64,000 nt of DNA from Chrysomallon squamiferum. Its lineage: Eukaryota; Mollusca; Gastropoda; Neomphalida; Peltospiridae. Of this stretch, positions 40,501-55,300 are shown piece after piece. Under the pieces are notes generated by a model that was not told where the DNA came from, did no database searches, and was given only the letters and a program-made list of their open reading frames with translations. The translations under genes were made by a program, and so were the position numbers. Location of the stretch: contig CM022679.1 of NCBI GenBank assembly GCA_012295275.1, forward strand, positions 19,654,342-19,718,341, in the 5' to 3' direction. Each line of letters opens with the position of its first letter. Position 1 is the stretch's first letter.

Positions 40501-43500
40501 AGTACTCAGGATTCCTGCTTATCAACCAATCAAATGAAACTTTCCAACATGTCAGAATAGAGCAGTACATAAAATGATTATGTAATTAGCATAATAACAC
40601 TGTAGAAAATTGTTTTTATCCCAAAAATGTATATCTGAAAGGGTTATAATTGGGAGTTTTGTTTGTAATAAATTTTACAAATATTTTGCTTTATACATAA
40701 TTTTATAGTGAGAATGTAAAATTTTCAGAGAGGTGTAAATACATTTTGGTAGAAATGTTTATTTTTGGCTATCTTTTTATTATTTGTGTTTGATAGAATG
40801 AAAAGAAAACATGAATATGGAATTAGATTTACTTTACTAAACATTTGACTTCCTAGCCTTTTATTTATTTTGAAACACTTAGAAATACTCTTTTTTTAAG
40901 AATACATTTTTATTTGGAGGTATTCAATCTTATATTTTGAGTTCAGCAATGTTCAGTTTTACAACAGTGTTTTAAGTTCCAATTGTTTCATTTTACAACA
41001 GTGTTTTAACTAACAACTGTTTCATTTGAAAACAATGTTTTAAGTATCATTTCATTTTACCACAATGTTTTAAGTAACAATTGTTTCATTTTAAAACAAT
41101 GTTTTAAGTAACATTTCATTTTACTACAATGTTTTAAGTTCCAATAGTTTCATTTTAGAACAGTGTTCTAAATATCTATTGTTTCATTTTAAAATATTAT
41201 AAGTTCTAGTTGTTTCATTTTACAACAATGTTTTATGTATTAGCTGTTTCATTTTAACAAGTAACAACTGTCTGATGATAAAAACCAAACACTGAATGTG
41301 TAAGATGGTTTTCTCTGTTCAGGATCAAGTGGAGTACATGCTGGTAGAAGGCAAACCTCACAGTGATTACTTCTTTATTAGTCCAAGAGATGGTGCTTTG
41401 TCTCTGAAGAAGAGTCTTAGAGATACAACATTTGAAAAATTTGAAGTACGAATTTTGAGTAAATTATAGTCCCAGAATTGAATGGTTTTGAATGGGTTTT
41501 TAATTAAATACTGCTTTATATCTGTTTGAAAATGATTTAGGAAATTTAGCAATAACAAGATTAATATGAGTTGCAGTAGTGAATGTTTTTCAGTGTTTTT
41601 GTTATTGTTGTTGTTGTTGTTGTTTTAATTAAATACTGCTTTATATGACATGTTTAATAAGGACATAAAGAACATTTTTTAAATATAACTTAAAATGTTT
41701 GAGCTGTAAACGTCACTATTGATATATATTTTAAGTTTCAGATTACAATAAATTAGTTCCTGCTGAGAGTGGAAAAAACATGGATGAAAAAAACAGTTTG
41801 AGATTACAAGAAAGACAGAAAAATGTACAGAATGACATAGGGACAGAAGTACTGACAAATAACATTATGAAATCACTGACATTATTAAACCATGCACTAT
41901 TAATAATGGTAGGGGATCTACAACATAAATAATATTAAATAGAAAACTAGTTTCTACTAATATGGTATTGTTGGACTAAAATTTTTATTTCAGTTTAATG
42001 TTGAAGCCAGTGATATGCAGCCTCAAGTAAAAACATCCAGTGCAAACATCATCATCACCGTTGTGAGAGATCTGCACGTTCCAAAGTTCCTGCAGTCGCC
42101 GTTTGTTGTCAGCATTCAGGAAGATGTGGCTGATGGAAGCAGCATTTTTAATGTGGCAGCCACTGATGATGATCTTGTGGTTTGCATTAAAATTCTCTTA
42201 GTTTAACTAGAGAGACGTGATACAATAAACTTAACTGATTTGAAGCTGTGGTTTAACATGTTCACCAGGATTTAATGATTCACAAATAAAATAATTAACT
42301 GAATGTCATTTTATAAATTTACAAACTGAAAAATGAAAATTGTGTAAAATGTTTTTAGGGAGAAATCATCTTTGAAACAGATGGAAGTGGAATGGCTGAA
42401 GCATTTTTTGAACTGGTGCCAGGTCCAGCCATGAATCCACGGGAAGCCGTTGTCGTTGTTGTTGATGCTGACATGTTCTACAGACATTTTGGTCAAAGTT
42501 ACGAGGTACGTGATCAACCTGTTAAAAACTCACTTGTTTTTCATAAACCAGTGTTACATGTGAAGTTAGTTTTGTCACCCAGATATAATGAATAAATAAC
42601 TGTAATGAGTTTATTGAATTCCTATTTAAAAATCAGTTTATTGAATCCCAATTTAAAAATGAGTTTTAGTTGATTCTTAGAAAATAGTTTTATCTGTCAC
42701 CTTTATTTCTATAAAATACACCATTATCACAAATTTCCCTATTATTTCAAAACAAAATGTATTTCTAAGTTTTCTATTTCAGCTGAGGATTGTAGCATTT
42801 GACTCTGCCTACCCAGAGACTCGGGCAACAGCTCAGTTGACAATACAAGTTGAGAGAAATCTGAACTCACCAAAATTTTCACGCTCACGTTTTGAAGTGA
42901 CTGTTGAATCAGACCAGGAGCTGGGTGTGCCTTTCTTTAACATCAGTGCTTCAGACCTGGATGGGGTAAGTTATCTCATGTTTTCTGAAGAAAGAGAAAT
43001 TACGAATTTTAAAAATACTAACACTGATTCATGGATAATATTGAGGATGTGAAGCAGTATCAGTGTCAAAGAGTTATAGAACACTGAGTTAAAAACTAAA
43101 CAGTGCTGTACAAAAACGGTTTTAAATATCTATCTATAACTGAGTCATCACTGACTTGGTTAGTCAGAAGTTCACTTTTTTTTTATCTAAAGATATTCGG
43201 ATTTACTCCAGAATAACTGACAGGTATACAAAATTTAGATATTTAGTTTTCAGAGTTACTCATGTAAAAAAAAAAAAAACCAAAACAATAAAAGCATACA
43301 AAAACCAAACTAATATTTTTGTATGTATATTTTTTATATGTTCCTTTTATATGGATTATGTATGTGTATTAATTTCATTATATTGGCTATATATATATAT
43401 ATATATATTATCTGTGCTCAGCTCCTTTATCTTTCTACATAATATTTCTTGGTCATATTCATTTTCAGGACCCAGTTGTGTACAGTATAGAAGGAGATGA

Positions 43501-46500
43501 TGTAGCAAAGCGGTTCTATGGCATTCATCCCTTTACTGGAAACATTTTTGTCAAACAGTCACTTTTATCTGGAAATCAAGATTCTGATACTGTATGTTAC
43601 TGAGAAAATATTTCTAAAATTTTAATAATGTACCTGTCTGTTAAACAACACATTTGAAAAAAACCACACAAAAACATTTGTTTTTTATGCTGTCATTAGA
43701 TTGTTTAATAAGAGAATTCAAAAGTGTCTGAATTATGGAAGGACATTCCTTTGTGTTTTGTTTTAAAATATTCTTATAAAGAGAGATAAACAGTATTTAG
43801 TATTCAATTTAGTTTCATTTATTCTAGGTTAATGTTCAGTTTTTGTTTATTGTGATAATATCTTTAGATAATATTTTTTCTAGAAGCTATTTTTTTATAT
43901 AATATATGTGGAAACATTTATAATTAACGTTTGCTATATAAAATCTGTGTATAATAACTGAAATTGTAAACCAGGAGCTGAAACTATAATATATTCTTAT
44001 TTTTCAGATTAAATTACAAGCAACTGATGACAGAATCCCTGAAAAAACTGGGATGGCTCTTGTTATGGTATCTATCAAGAGGGACCACTATTCTCCTGAG
44101 TTTTTAAGAGAACCTTACAACAAAACCATCTTTTCTACAGATAAAGTAGGAATGACTGTTATCCAGCTGTCAGCTACCGACAAAGATATAAGAGTTAGTG
44201 AATACAGCTGTTTTATCTTTCATTTCATTTCACTTATCTGTTCTTTTAACCAGTTTCCTCCATTTTACCCTGTTTTCCACTTCACTCTGTCTTTTTGTGA
44301 ACACCAAGCCTGTCCGTTCCTTTCTGTCTGTCTCATCGTTTCACCCCTTTCATGGTGGCTCACAAAATGGTTGTAGCTAAATCTGATGAAAAGTAGACAC
44401 ACCACTATAGTTTACATCGGTTTATGATCTTTCATCATCTCCATATAACTGTTTAACTTGAAACAACAGTTATTATGACATTATTCATAAAATTATTATT
44501 ATTATTATTATTAAAACAAGTGTCTTCAAGAATAGGTTTCTTTATAATAATATGTTGATTATGAAGATTCTATTTTACTTGTTTTTATTTTATATAAAAT
44601 TTAATTTCAGGGCACACTGTTATACAAAGCAGTTGGTAAATATCCTGCTCCAACTTTCTTCTCAGTGCACAATACATCAGGAAAGGTGACAATCACAGAG
44701 AAAGTCACCCAGGATACACTAGAAAGAGATTTGTACGAGGTAACATAATCTATTTTAATTAAAATGTTAACTGATGTTAGTACATGTGCATTAAAATGAA
44801 GTATTGTGTGTAATCATTATCTAATGCACATATAAATAAATTTTTACTTTCAGCTGCATGTTGTAGTCTATGATGATTTCTACCCTACAAATGTAGCAAC
44901 ATCCACTGTTACAGTCCATGTTATCAGAAATCCCTCACAGCCATCTTGTTCTCCTCAAGCCATCTCTGCAGTGATAACCGAAAGCTCTCCAGTTGGTTAT
45001 GTGGTTGGTGATGTCAATGCGACAGATGCTGATGGGGTGAGTTTAATTATTTAGACTTTATCAAGACTATTGCATATTCAAATACTTTAGTCTAGACCTG
45101 AGTGCTACAGCAGTTACTGAGATCCACCACTACTCATTCAATGTTCCTTCAGTAAGTATAAAAAGGAAGTTGACAAGCCTGTGAGTAAGCTTGAATATGT
45201 TACATAAAAATTATGTCCTGTTTAGTTCAAATGTTAAGTGATATGAGTTCTACATTGTACATGTTGTTTGTTTTTTTAATTATTTTTCTTACATTTATAT
45301 TTTCATTTCCATCTTTATATATTTTAATATGAATTTATTTTCTATTCTCTTATAGATTTAAATAATACAAATTTATTGGTACCTTTTGAAAAACTGTATA
45401 ACTGATCTTGAATGTTATTTATATTACATCATAATATGGAATACTTATCTTTAGGAATGATTGACATTAAAACACATTTATGAACAAGATATTCTTTTAT
45501 GTTACTTTAATTTTTCTTAATTTATTTTAATTTTGTCTGTATTATTATTATTAATTTTGTAAATTAATTTCTAAGTTATCTTTTTATGTTACATTTAACT
45601 TTCAGGATATATTAACCTACAGGATTGACTCAAAAGATGAAGACACATTTAAATTTTTCTTTGTTGATTCCTCAAATGGTCAGATTGTGTTAAAACTACC
45701 TTTGTCCAAAGATGTTACTAGAAAATTCTTCTCAGTAAGTATTTTAATGAAGAGTTGATCCTAGAGAACTGCTTGAAAAATCTTTTAAAATAGTTCACAA
45801 AACAGCTATGTAGTAAATATAATAACATATTATTGTTTTTTGTTTTTTTTATTTTATGAAAAACTAAATGTATTTGCAAACAAACATTTCTAAATTAAAA
45901 AAAAAAATAGCATAAAACAGAATTATACAATTTTTTTTACAACATTTTTATCACATGATCAAATTAAATGTTTAGAACAGGTAAAAATAATTGGTTTAAC
46001 CTTAAGTAACCAAATAAATAAAAGTAAAATGATCATTTTTTTAAAAATAAAATGTTTTTTTTCCCAGTTCAGTGTCAAAGCCAGTGATGGTGGTTCTCCA
46101 ATTCCTAAAGTCTGTTCTACGAGTGTGGCTGTTTCAGTGACACAAGATGAACCTCCATTTTTCATGCGTCTTCCCTACAAAAGAGACATCTTTGAAACCA
46201 TTGAACCTGGGTCCACCATATATGTTGTCAGTGCAGCAGATAAAGACCAAAGTGTATGTTTTAATAATTACATTTTTCACTAGTTCTCAATTATTTACAA
46301 ATGTATTCTAATAATGTTCAGGCAGACTCAGATCTCAACAACTGAGGGACATGACTTTGAACATTATTAATATTTTTTTTGGAAACAATTTTTATATTTG
46401 TATGTTTGTTTTGAAACACTGAAATAAAAATATTTTAAATGAAACTTTAAACATCTCAGGAACTTGATAGAAATATAATGTTCATTTCATTAGTTTAATG

Positions 46501-49285
46501 TTTGTTATTCATTTATTTTTGAGTCTAATAAGAATTTTAAAACTAAAATCTATATTTCCTGTTGACAGGGTTCTTTAGTGTATAATTTAATTGGAGATTA
46601 CAGAGCTCCATATTTCTTCAGTATCAACAACAACACTGGGGAGATCTCTGTAGTTCACAGCATCAAGAAGGACTATGTTGACAAATACACAGTTAGTCTC
46701 ACTTCTTTATATATAACATTCAAATATTAACTCAAACAGTCTGTGTTAAATATTGTAGTTCTTCAAATCTTAATAAATACATATTTTCAAATTTTTACAT
46801 AATCTATGATTAATTATTTTTTTTTAAATATATGTATATGTATATTAATTTGCTTGTTTTTTAATGTTTTATATAGATCCATATATACATGCTTTTTAAT
46901 CAGTCGAACCCTTTTGCAAAGCAAATAGATATTTGTTTTTGAATATTTATGATGTTTTATTTTCTATTTAGCTTCGAGTGATTGCTTATGATTCTGGTTT
47001 TCCTGAAAATACGGCAACAGCCTCTGTAGAACTGAATGTCATACGTAACCTGGGTGTTCCAGAGTGGAGCATGCTCAGATGTGAAACTACCATAGAGGAA
47101 CTCACTAAAATAGGAACCATTGTCCTCAATGTCACTGCAGTAGATTCAGACATGGTCAGTACTTGTTTAACTAGCATTCTTTCTTTTTCTCTTAAATAAC
47201 AAACAAAGATGTCATTGGAAGATGTTTAGTAGTTGTATTTAATTTTCACAAGTATATTATTTATATCTACAGCTAATTAAATATAGGATTTTTTATTTTT
47301 TGAATCTCATAAATATATATTTAAAAATATTTAAAAATTATTTAAGGCATGTCTTTCAATATTTTTTATAATAAAAACATATATTCAATGTATTTGAATA
47401 CTTCTAGTCAAAGTTTTACAATATATTTGATTTGACAGGACACAATTATTTACTCGCTTGGTGACACTTTCCAAACAACAAATCTCAGATTCTTTGCAAT
47501 CAACTCCTACACTGGCAGCATCAGTGTAATAAAGGAACTAACACATGACATGCAGTCAAGTGAACAGTATTTGGTTAGTATCACAAAAAGAAACTTTCTT
47601 AATATTGATGCAACTAGACTAAGATTTTACCTTTTAATTTTATACTTAATTTTTTTTTTTTTTAACAATATAACTAAATGATTTTCAGAGGAGATTATAG
47701 CAGAGATATTGACAATAGTTCATCTTCCTGATACAGAACTATGTGAACAGAGCTTTAAAAACGTTTATACAATGTTAGCGATATATTTTCTGTACCATGA
47801 AGTTTTTTTCAAAATTTCAGCTGAAGGTTGAAGCCAGTGATCAAAGAAGAAAGGCTCATACTGCATCAACAACGTGCACCATCAACGTTTTGAGAAACAA
47901 AGACAAACCACAGTTCAGGAATACACCTTATCAGCTGAAAATCTCAGAAAACACAGCAGTCAACACAACAGTGCTTTCTGTTACTGCCAACGATGATGAC
48001 TTGAGAGTAAGTTTTAAACCTCTCTTTCTATCTCTTTCTAGCCCTTCTTCTTATATTTATTTATTTATTTACTTATTTATTTATTTATTTACTTAAATGT
48101 TGAAGGGCATTGTTAAATAAAACATTTCTTCTAGTTATGTTGTATTTTTATTTTTGTTTAACCATGTTTTGTTTACATTTGTTATTGTTCTATTTTTTTT
48201 TTAATAGAAAACATCAGTGTTCAGTCATTTTAAAAAGTCATTCACATGACACTCATTATTTTGTTTCATGATATAAAAATCACATTGACTTGATTTATTT
48301 TGAAGGGTGAAGTCATGTATGAAGTAATAGGTGAAAATCTGGCTCCTTTCTTCTTCCGAGTTGATCCGAATCCTCTGTCAGAGGGTGTGAAGATTGTACT
48401 GCAAACAAGTTTACTCACTGTTAAATCAGCAACACAGCTTACTGTGAGTTCTTTTGTCATTTAATTTATATCACTGTTTCACAAAAAAAACACCCCAAAA
48501 ACAACAAAAAACCCACTTTGATCATTTTTCCTTTAAATACTTTAGTCAAAATGTAAAGCAAAAAAAAAAAAAAAAAGATATTGGATACATTTTTGTCAAA
48601 ATTAGCAAAGATTTATTCCTTATTCTTTATATAACAAAAGATCATGTCTGTTTTATTTCATTTTGCTAGCTTGCATCTTAAAATTACATTATTTTACACA
48701 TAGATATTTTAGTAAATAAATTTGATTAAACACTATGTAATTATCTTCTAATCATTTTTAAAAATTTATTTTAAATAAAGCATTTATTTGACAAATATCA
48801 GATTGATAAAGTAAGGTAATTAATGTATAAATGAAGAAGTACAAAATATTACACTGATTTTGAAGGTGATATTTTTCTTATAATTGTCTTTATCCGTCCT
48901 TGTGATTTTTTTTTAAAAACAAATTTTATCTAAAATATCATAAACCATACATACTTATCTGACTTTACAGTTAGTTCTAAAAGCTTTTGACAGTGTCTAT
49001 CCTGAGGACTATGTGTCAGAAAAGGTTGAGATTGAAATAGCTAGAAATGAATATGGCCCAGTGTTCACTGACACTCCATACCAAACTTCAGTTGAAGAGG
49101 AGGCAGGCATTGGCACATCTGTCATAGTTGTTAATGCCACAGACAAGAATATAAATGTAAGTAGCACAGCATTTCATTACTACAATAATTTGTAAAAGAT
49201 AATTCATAGAACTATAACTTATTCATTGTGTTTCTAAATCTAGAACTGTTCTTATGATAAGGTTCTTTTTATTTTATTATTTTCC

Positions 49286-49319
<34 letters not shown>

Positions 49320-52300
49320 ACCATTATTTTTAATATACTATCAATTTATTTATTATTATTGTTAATACTATTAATATTAGTAGTTGTAGTAGTGGAATAG
49401 TAATAGTAGTAGTTGTTGTGATGTTGTTGTTATTATTATTATATTCCTTTTTAATACATTAATATTTTTATTTAAAATTGTTATTACATTTGTTATTTAT
49501 TTTTTAAGGTTTTATTTTTTTTATTATTAATTAATTTATTTTATTAAAATTATACAGCTTGAAAAAGAAAAAAATTAACATATTTATTTTTTGGTTACAT
49601 ATATCTTTCATACACGTACTTAATATTTTTACACTGTATTCAATAAATTAAAATTTTAATGTATATGCAATGTTTTTAAATATTTGACAGGACCACATTG
49701 AGTTCTTTGCAGAGGGAGAATCAGACACAGCTGACTTGTTCAGACTTGATCCAGACACTGGATTAATCACAGTGGCCAAACCTTTAATAAAGCTGAAAAA
49801 GTCCCTCTATAAAGTAATTTAACATTTTAAAATTACATTATGTCTGTCAGCTTATATTATGTAATATATAAAAATAACATAATTTGTTTAATATTAATTG
49901 CTCACTTTTCAAGAAAATTGTATAAAAATTACTGATTAGCCTAGTGTCATATAAACTATACAGAATTTAAAAAGTGAATACAGATTTTAATAGAGATTAT
50001 TCACATTTAGTAATTTAATTATGTACAATTTCAAAATCAAATCCTATGAGGAAGAATACAGTTTTGTCCTTTTATTAAATTTCAGTAAACTCGTTTTAGT
50101 TTATTTTTTATTGTGGAATTCATACTAGTACTGCATAATCTATTTTATTATTTATAATAAATAAATTACTTTTAAAAATTATTAGAGTAAATTTAACGTA
50201 CAGGAAATACCAATAACTAATACCTGTGAGATGAGTGAATAGTACTGCTTCTTGTTAGTCTTACATGCTGTTTTTACACAGATGATTGTCAATGCTACTG
50301 ACAATGGCAGTCCTAAACGCTGGGCAGCCTCTGAGGTTTCTATAACAGTGATCAGAGATGAGTTTGCTCCAAAATTCACAGAGCTCTATCAGACACAGAT
50401 CAGTGAAAATTCACCTTTGAGAACCAATGTTTTGCAAGTGAGAGCTTATGATGGAGACCTTAAGGTAAATATTGACATGGTTACTAATTTATTTTAATTA
50501 TTTTAAATATTTAATAGTTTGTAATAAAGATTTTAATTTATTGGCAAATTTTCATGGCAGTTTCTACACAGAAATCAATCTAAGAAAACAGGAACATAAA
50601 ATTTAAAAAGTGAGGCAAAAAAAACAACAACTAAAATGTTGTGTTCAGTGTTCTTTATAGTTTGATATGATGTCTAGTTTATAACTTAGTATTTCCTTTC
50701 TGTGAAAAGAATCATTTAAAGTATCTCTTCTCAGAAAAATATAAAATATCAGCAGTGACGATTCTAAGAAAGACACAGCATCACTGAGTTTATTCTCTCT
50801 GGTAAATAAATTTAACAAATGTATTGAGTATATTACTGTAATAAATGCTAACATAAAAAATGTATATATTCTATCAAAAGGTGTGTATCTGTTGAGGTAC
50901 TATTTTCAGGGAAAGATGCAGTACATAAATACTGGAGAATACCCTGCTGACAGTTTTTTTCAAATAGACCAGTCATCTGGTCAGGTAGTTCTTCAACGCA
51001 ACCTGAAACAAGACTATGCCAGAAGAAAACAGTATCTGGTACAGCTTGATTATTTTAAAATGCCATAAACTAACAATTTTAGACATTTATTACAAAACAC
51101 TGAATGTAATCTTAAACAGAACTCTTCTAGAAGAAAATATTCTTCAATAAATATAACACCAGCAGATTAAGACAAGAATGAAAAGTTAGATCTGTAGAAA
51201 ACCACGTTTATGTAACACTATACCTGAAAGACGCAATACCAAATTAATTATTTTTAGAAATCTTTGCCAAGATCAAATAACTAACTGTTATTTCAGATAA
51301 ATATAAGAGATAAATAAAAATTTAATTTAATTACAGTTTGTTGTTGAGGCATATGACAGCATGAGGCCCAACAACAGAGGTACAGCAACAGTGGAAATCA
51401 GTGTTATCCGCAACCCAACCCCCCCTCTCTGGATGTCACCGTTTTATGCTATTACAATTGCTGAAGACTATCCCTTGTTTACTCCAGTGATAAATGTCAC
51501 AGCAGAAGATCAGGATCCTGGAGTAAGTAGCCACAAATAATCTAAAGTTAAAAACAGACAATTTGTTTTAATTTTTATTTTGTTTTTTGTTTGATTTCCT
51601 TAAAGACATTTAAGATACTTGAACTTTTTTTAATTTAAAATTTTCTTCATTATCTAACATATGGTTTCTCTATTGTAGTAAAGATCTCTGACTTTTTATT
51701 AGTACTGAAACTGTTTACTTCACATTCAGTAACCTTATAACTTTTATGAAATCAAATAGTTAAAGTACAGAGTGAAGATCAATTTATACAGAACAGTCAT
51801 TAGCATTAATAGTGTAGAGACTGTGTTACTTTTTTATTATTAAACATAATGAGCTGACCATGAGGCTGTGACACAATAAGTACTTTTTAGAGGAAGTAAC
51901 TGCCCTGCAGACTGCAGATATTTTAGTCTCTGATTCTAATTGTTTTCATCTATAAGGCAGCTGATATTACTATGAACCAGTTAGCTGTTTTATTCAGTGG
52001 AAATAATACTTTTCAGGACACTATCAGATACATGATTGATAAAGAATCAGTTGAGAGGGGTACAAGTTCAGGACCTGCCCAGTATTTCTATGTGGACTCA
52101 GATACTGGAATCATTGGTCTCAAAAAAACAGTGCTTGGAACGAACATCAGAGAATTTTTAGTAAGGAATAAAATTATATTTTTAGAAGCTTTTGTTAGTA
52201 TACTTTACATTCTCTAATTTACTTTAAAGACATAAAATCATGTCTTGTTAGTTTCATCTTTTTACCATTCCAGCCAATGCCTCACAGTTCCTTATCAAAG

Positions 52301-55300
52301 ACTGTACTGATGTGAGAATTGCCACTGGATAAATATAATAGTTACTTCTTAAAATGTTTGTTTCCAAAATACCCATACTCTCATGTCTTCTAGACAGTGA
52401 CAAAATATTAATCAGTGTTGTAATAAAATAATGTGTAAACTTGTATCTCTGCAGCTGATAATAAAAGCCTGTGACACTGGTATACCTCAGAAATGTGCTG
52501 ACACGAAGGTGAGAGTTCTGGTCAGTACTGAGGGGTTTGCTCCTGACTGGGTGGACACACCTTACACTGTGACAATCAATGAGACAGCAACAGTAGGAAA
52601 TGTTCTTTTTGTCATCAAGGCCATTGATCGAGATCTAAAGGTAATTATTTTTATTTTTATTTTTATTTTACCTTTAATCTGAAAAATTTCATTCCTTTGA
52701 AAGGTTATTAATTGTTATTTTTTTAAGAATTTGTTTGTGCAATATTAATAAGCATAAAAAACTTTTTTTTTCGAATGTACTATTTAATTTTAATATTGAC
52801 TCAAATTTATTTTTAAAAATACATTTATCTAGCAAGTTTATAAAAGTGAAAAAAACTGCTCACCAGTAATATTTATACAATTTAATGTCAAAACATAATG
52901 CCTAATTTTTAAAATCATCATTTAGTCACATAATAAAAAATTTTTAATTAGATACTTTAAACAGAAATATTAAGAATTTATAAATCTAAATTTATTAAAG
53001 TTTTATAGTTTAAGGAATCAGTTGTGTTAAAAGTAAATTTCTGTGTTATATTTACATAATGCGTTAGGTTGGGAGTTACGTTCAGTATGAATTTGTTGAT
53101 CCAAGACCTGGCTTCTTTGGACTGGATGAACAGAGTGGTGAGATAACTCTGGACAGTAGTCTTTTGAGTGACATCCGCACTCAGTACTCTGTGAGTGCAT
53201 TCTTTACATGAAGTATTTGCCAGTTTTTATTTTTAAAATGTGTTTTAATTTTTGTCTTGCATGCTATTTTGAATGAATACACCAATAAATCTAATTTATT
53301 AATCATAAAAAATTAAAAAATTAAATAAATATTAATAATTTATTATCCAGCTGATTTATTAACTGAAAAGACGGTGTGATCACACTAAAATGGATATGTT
53401 GGTATATATATATTTGTGTGCACATCACAGATTGAACATACTTACTTACAATGACTGTGGGTTTATCTTCTGTTTTAGTTCAAAGTCATGGCTTTTGATC
53501 ACCAGGAACCAAGACGAAAGGTAACGACAGATGTAACAATACATGTGAGACGTAACATCCACTCTCCTGTTTTCCTGCACCGGACATACACACAGACTGT
53601 CTCCGAGTACACACGTCCTGGAAGTCTGCTTGTCAACACAACAGCCACTGATGATGATGGGGTAAAACACAAAGAATTATAGACAATTATGTATATGTCA
53701 TGTTTGTTCATTTATTCACTCTTTATTTAGTTACCTTTGTTCATTCAGTTGTTTTAGTAATTAATTATTTTTATTATTAATTCATTCATTTCTTATTGAT
53801 TGACTTTGGGTCGTTTAAAGTGATTTACATTTTGTTTTTCTTAGGCAAGATTTTTATTTCAATTTTTTTCAATTTTTTTTATTCATTTATATAATAATAA
53901 TAATAATCATATTTATTATTTATTTTTTTATTTTTTTATTTTTTTTGTCTGCAGGATGAAGTCAGATATTCATTTTTGAATCCTTCTGAAAAAGTAAAAG
54001 AAAAGTTTTTCATTGATTCTAGAAGTGGAAATATTTACCTGAAATCATCACTGGAGAAGACACCAACAACACTTTTCAGTGTAAGTTACACACTCAACTT
54101 CTGTTACAGTGGACGGAATATTACAGTATTATCAAAATGTCTTTATCTGAACTTCATCATAAAAATCAGACTAAATTTATTATTATAACTTTACTTTAAT
54201 CCATTGCACATGCAGATAGTACAAACTTAATTCATAGTGATACAGAAAATGTTGTTAACCTAATAATGTAATTTGATAAACACTGCAAAGACACAGAATG
54301 TGTGGATTGAGGAACAATCTATGCCCATCCACTGACTGATGTTTTTGTTTCTTTTTCATTTCCACCAAAATAATTGTAACTTCTTCATCCATCTCCAGGA
54401 TATAATGAATGAAAAATATAAACTTTTACTGTTGATATTCCACAGATTACTGTCAAAGCTGTTGATCAAAAAACTGTCAATGAGAAAACTGCCACAGCTT
54501 CAGTGACTGTCATCGTCAACCTTGATGCCAGCCCAAGCTTCACACTGCCGTCATACAGCAGACAGATAGATGACAAATTTCCTCAGGGTGGCCTTGTAGT
54601 TCAAACCACTGCAGTAGATTCAGATTTAAAGGTAGAATGCAAACTTAATATTTATCACAGTTTACTGAATGTTTTTAAAAACTGACAAGTTATATTGTTT
54701 AGAGATTATAATATGCCAGTTTTATGAGGTAACAAGAAAGTAAAAGAGTCTAATCTATGCAGTGAACTCCTAGTAAAATAGAAACTTATTTTTTAAATAA
54801 TAAATAATACATAAATACTGAAAATATCAAAACATTTCAGAACTTAAGATTCCTTTTTTCTTCTTTTTTTTGTTACTTAAAATGAAAAGAATTATATTAC
54901 ATAAAATATATTTTGACCACTTAAATAGGGTGAAATCCAGTATGAATCTGATGGAGTTTACCCAGCTGAGATGTTTTTTGCTATCAACAGAACTTCAGGT
55001 GGAGTCTATCTTATTCACAGCATTCAGAATGATCCCCTTAGACTACAGACGTACAAGGTAGCCAGCATAATTATAACACTTTATTTATTTATTTCTTTTC
55101 ATATGTCAACAATTTATATCTGCAGTGCTTTTTATTTTTTTATTATTTTTACAAATTTATTTTCTGTTAATTTTCCAGAAAGAGTAGGGGATTTTTTTGT
55201 TTTTTTTATAAAGAATGAAATTCAAATTATTAATATCTGAATTGTTTATTTATTTATTTACTTATTTTTGTTTTCAGCTGAAAATCATTGCTTTTGACAG

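Noticed and set aside
42177-42182. Alternative donor one codon earlier in exon 70
   Set aside because: Cannot be excluded, but the chosen site gives the modal 62-codon length and a donor hexamer (gtttgc) also used by exon 37.
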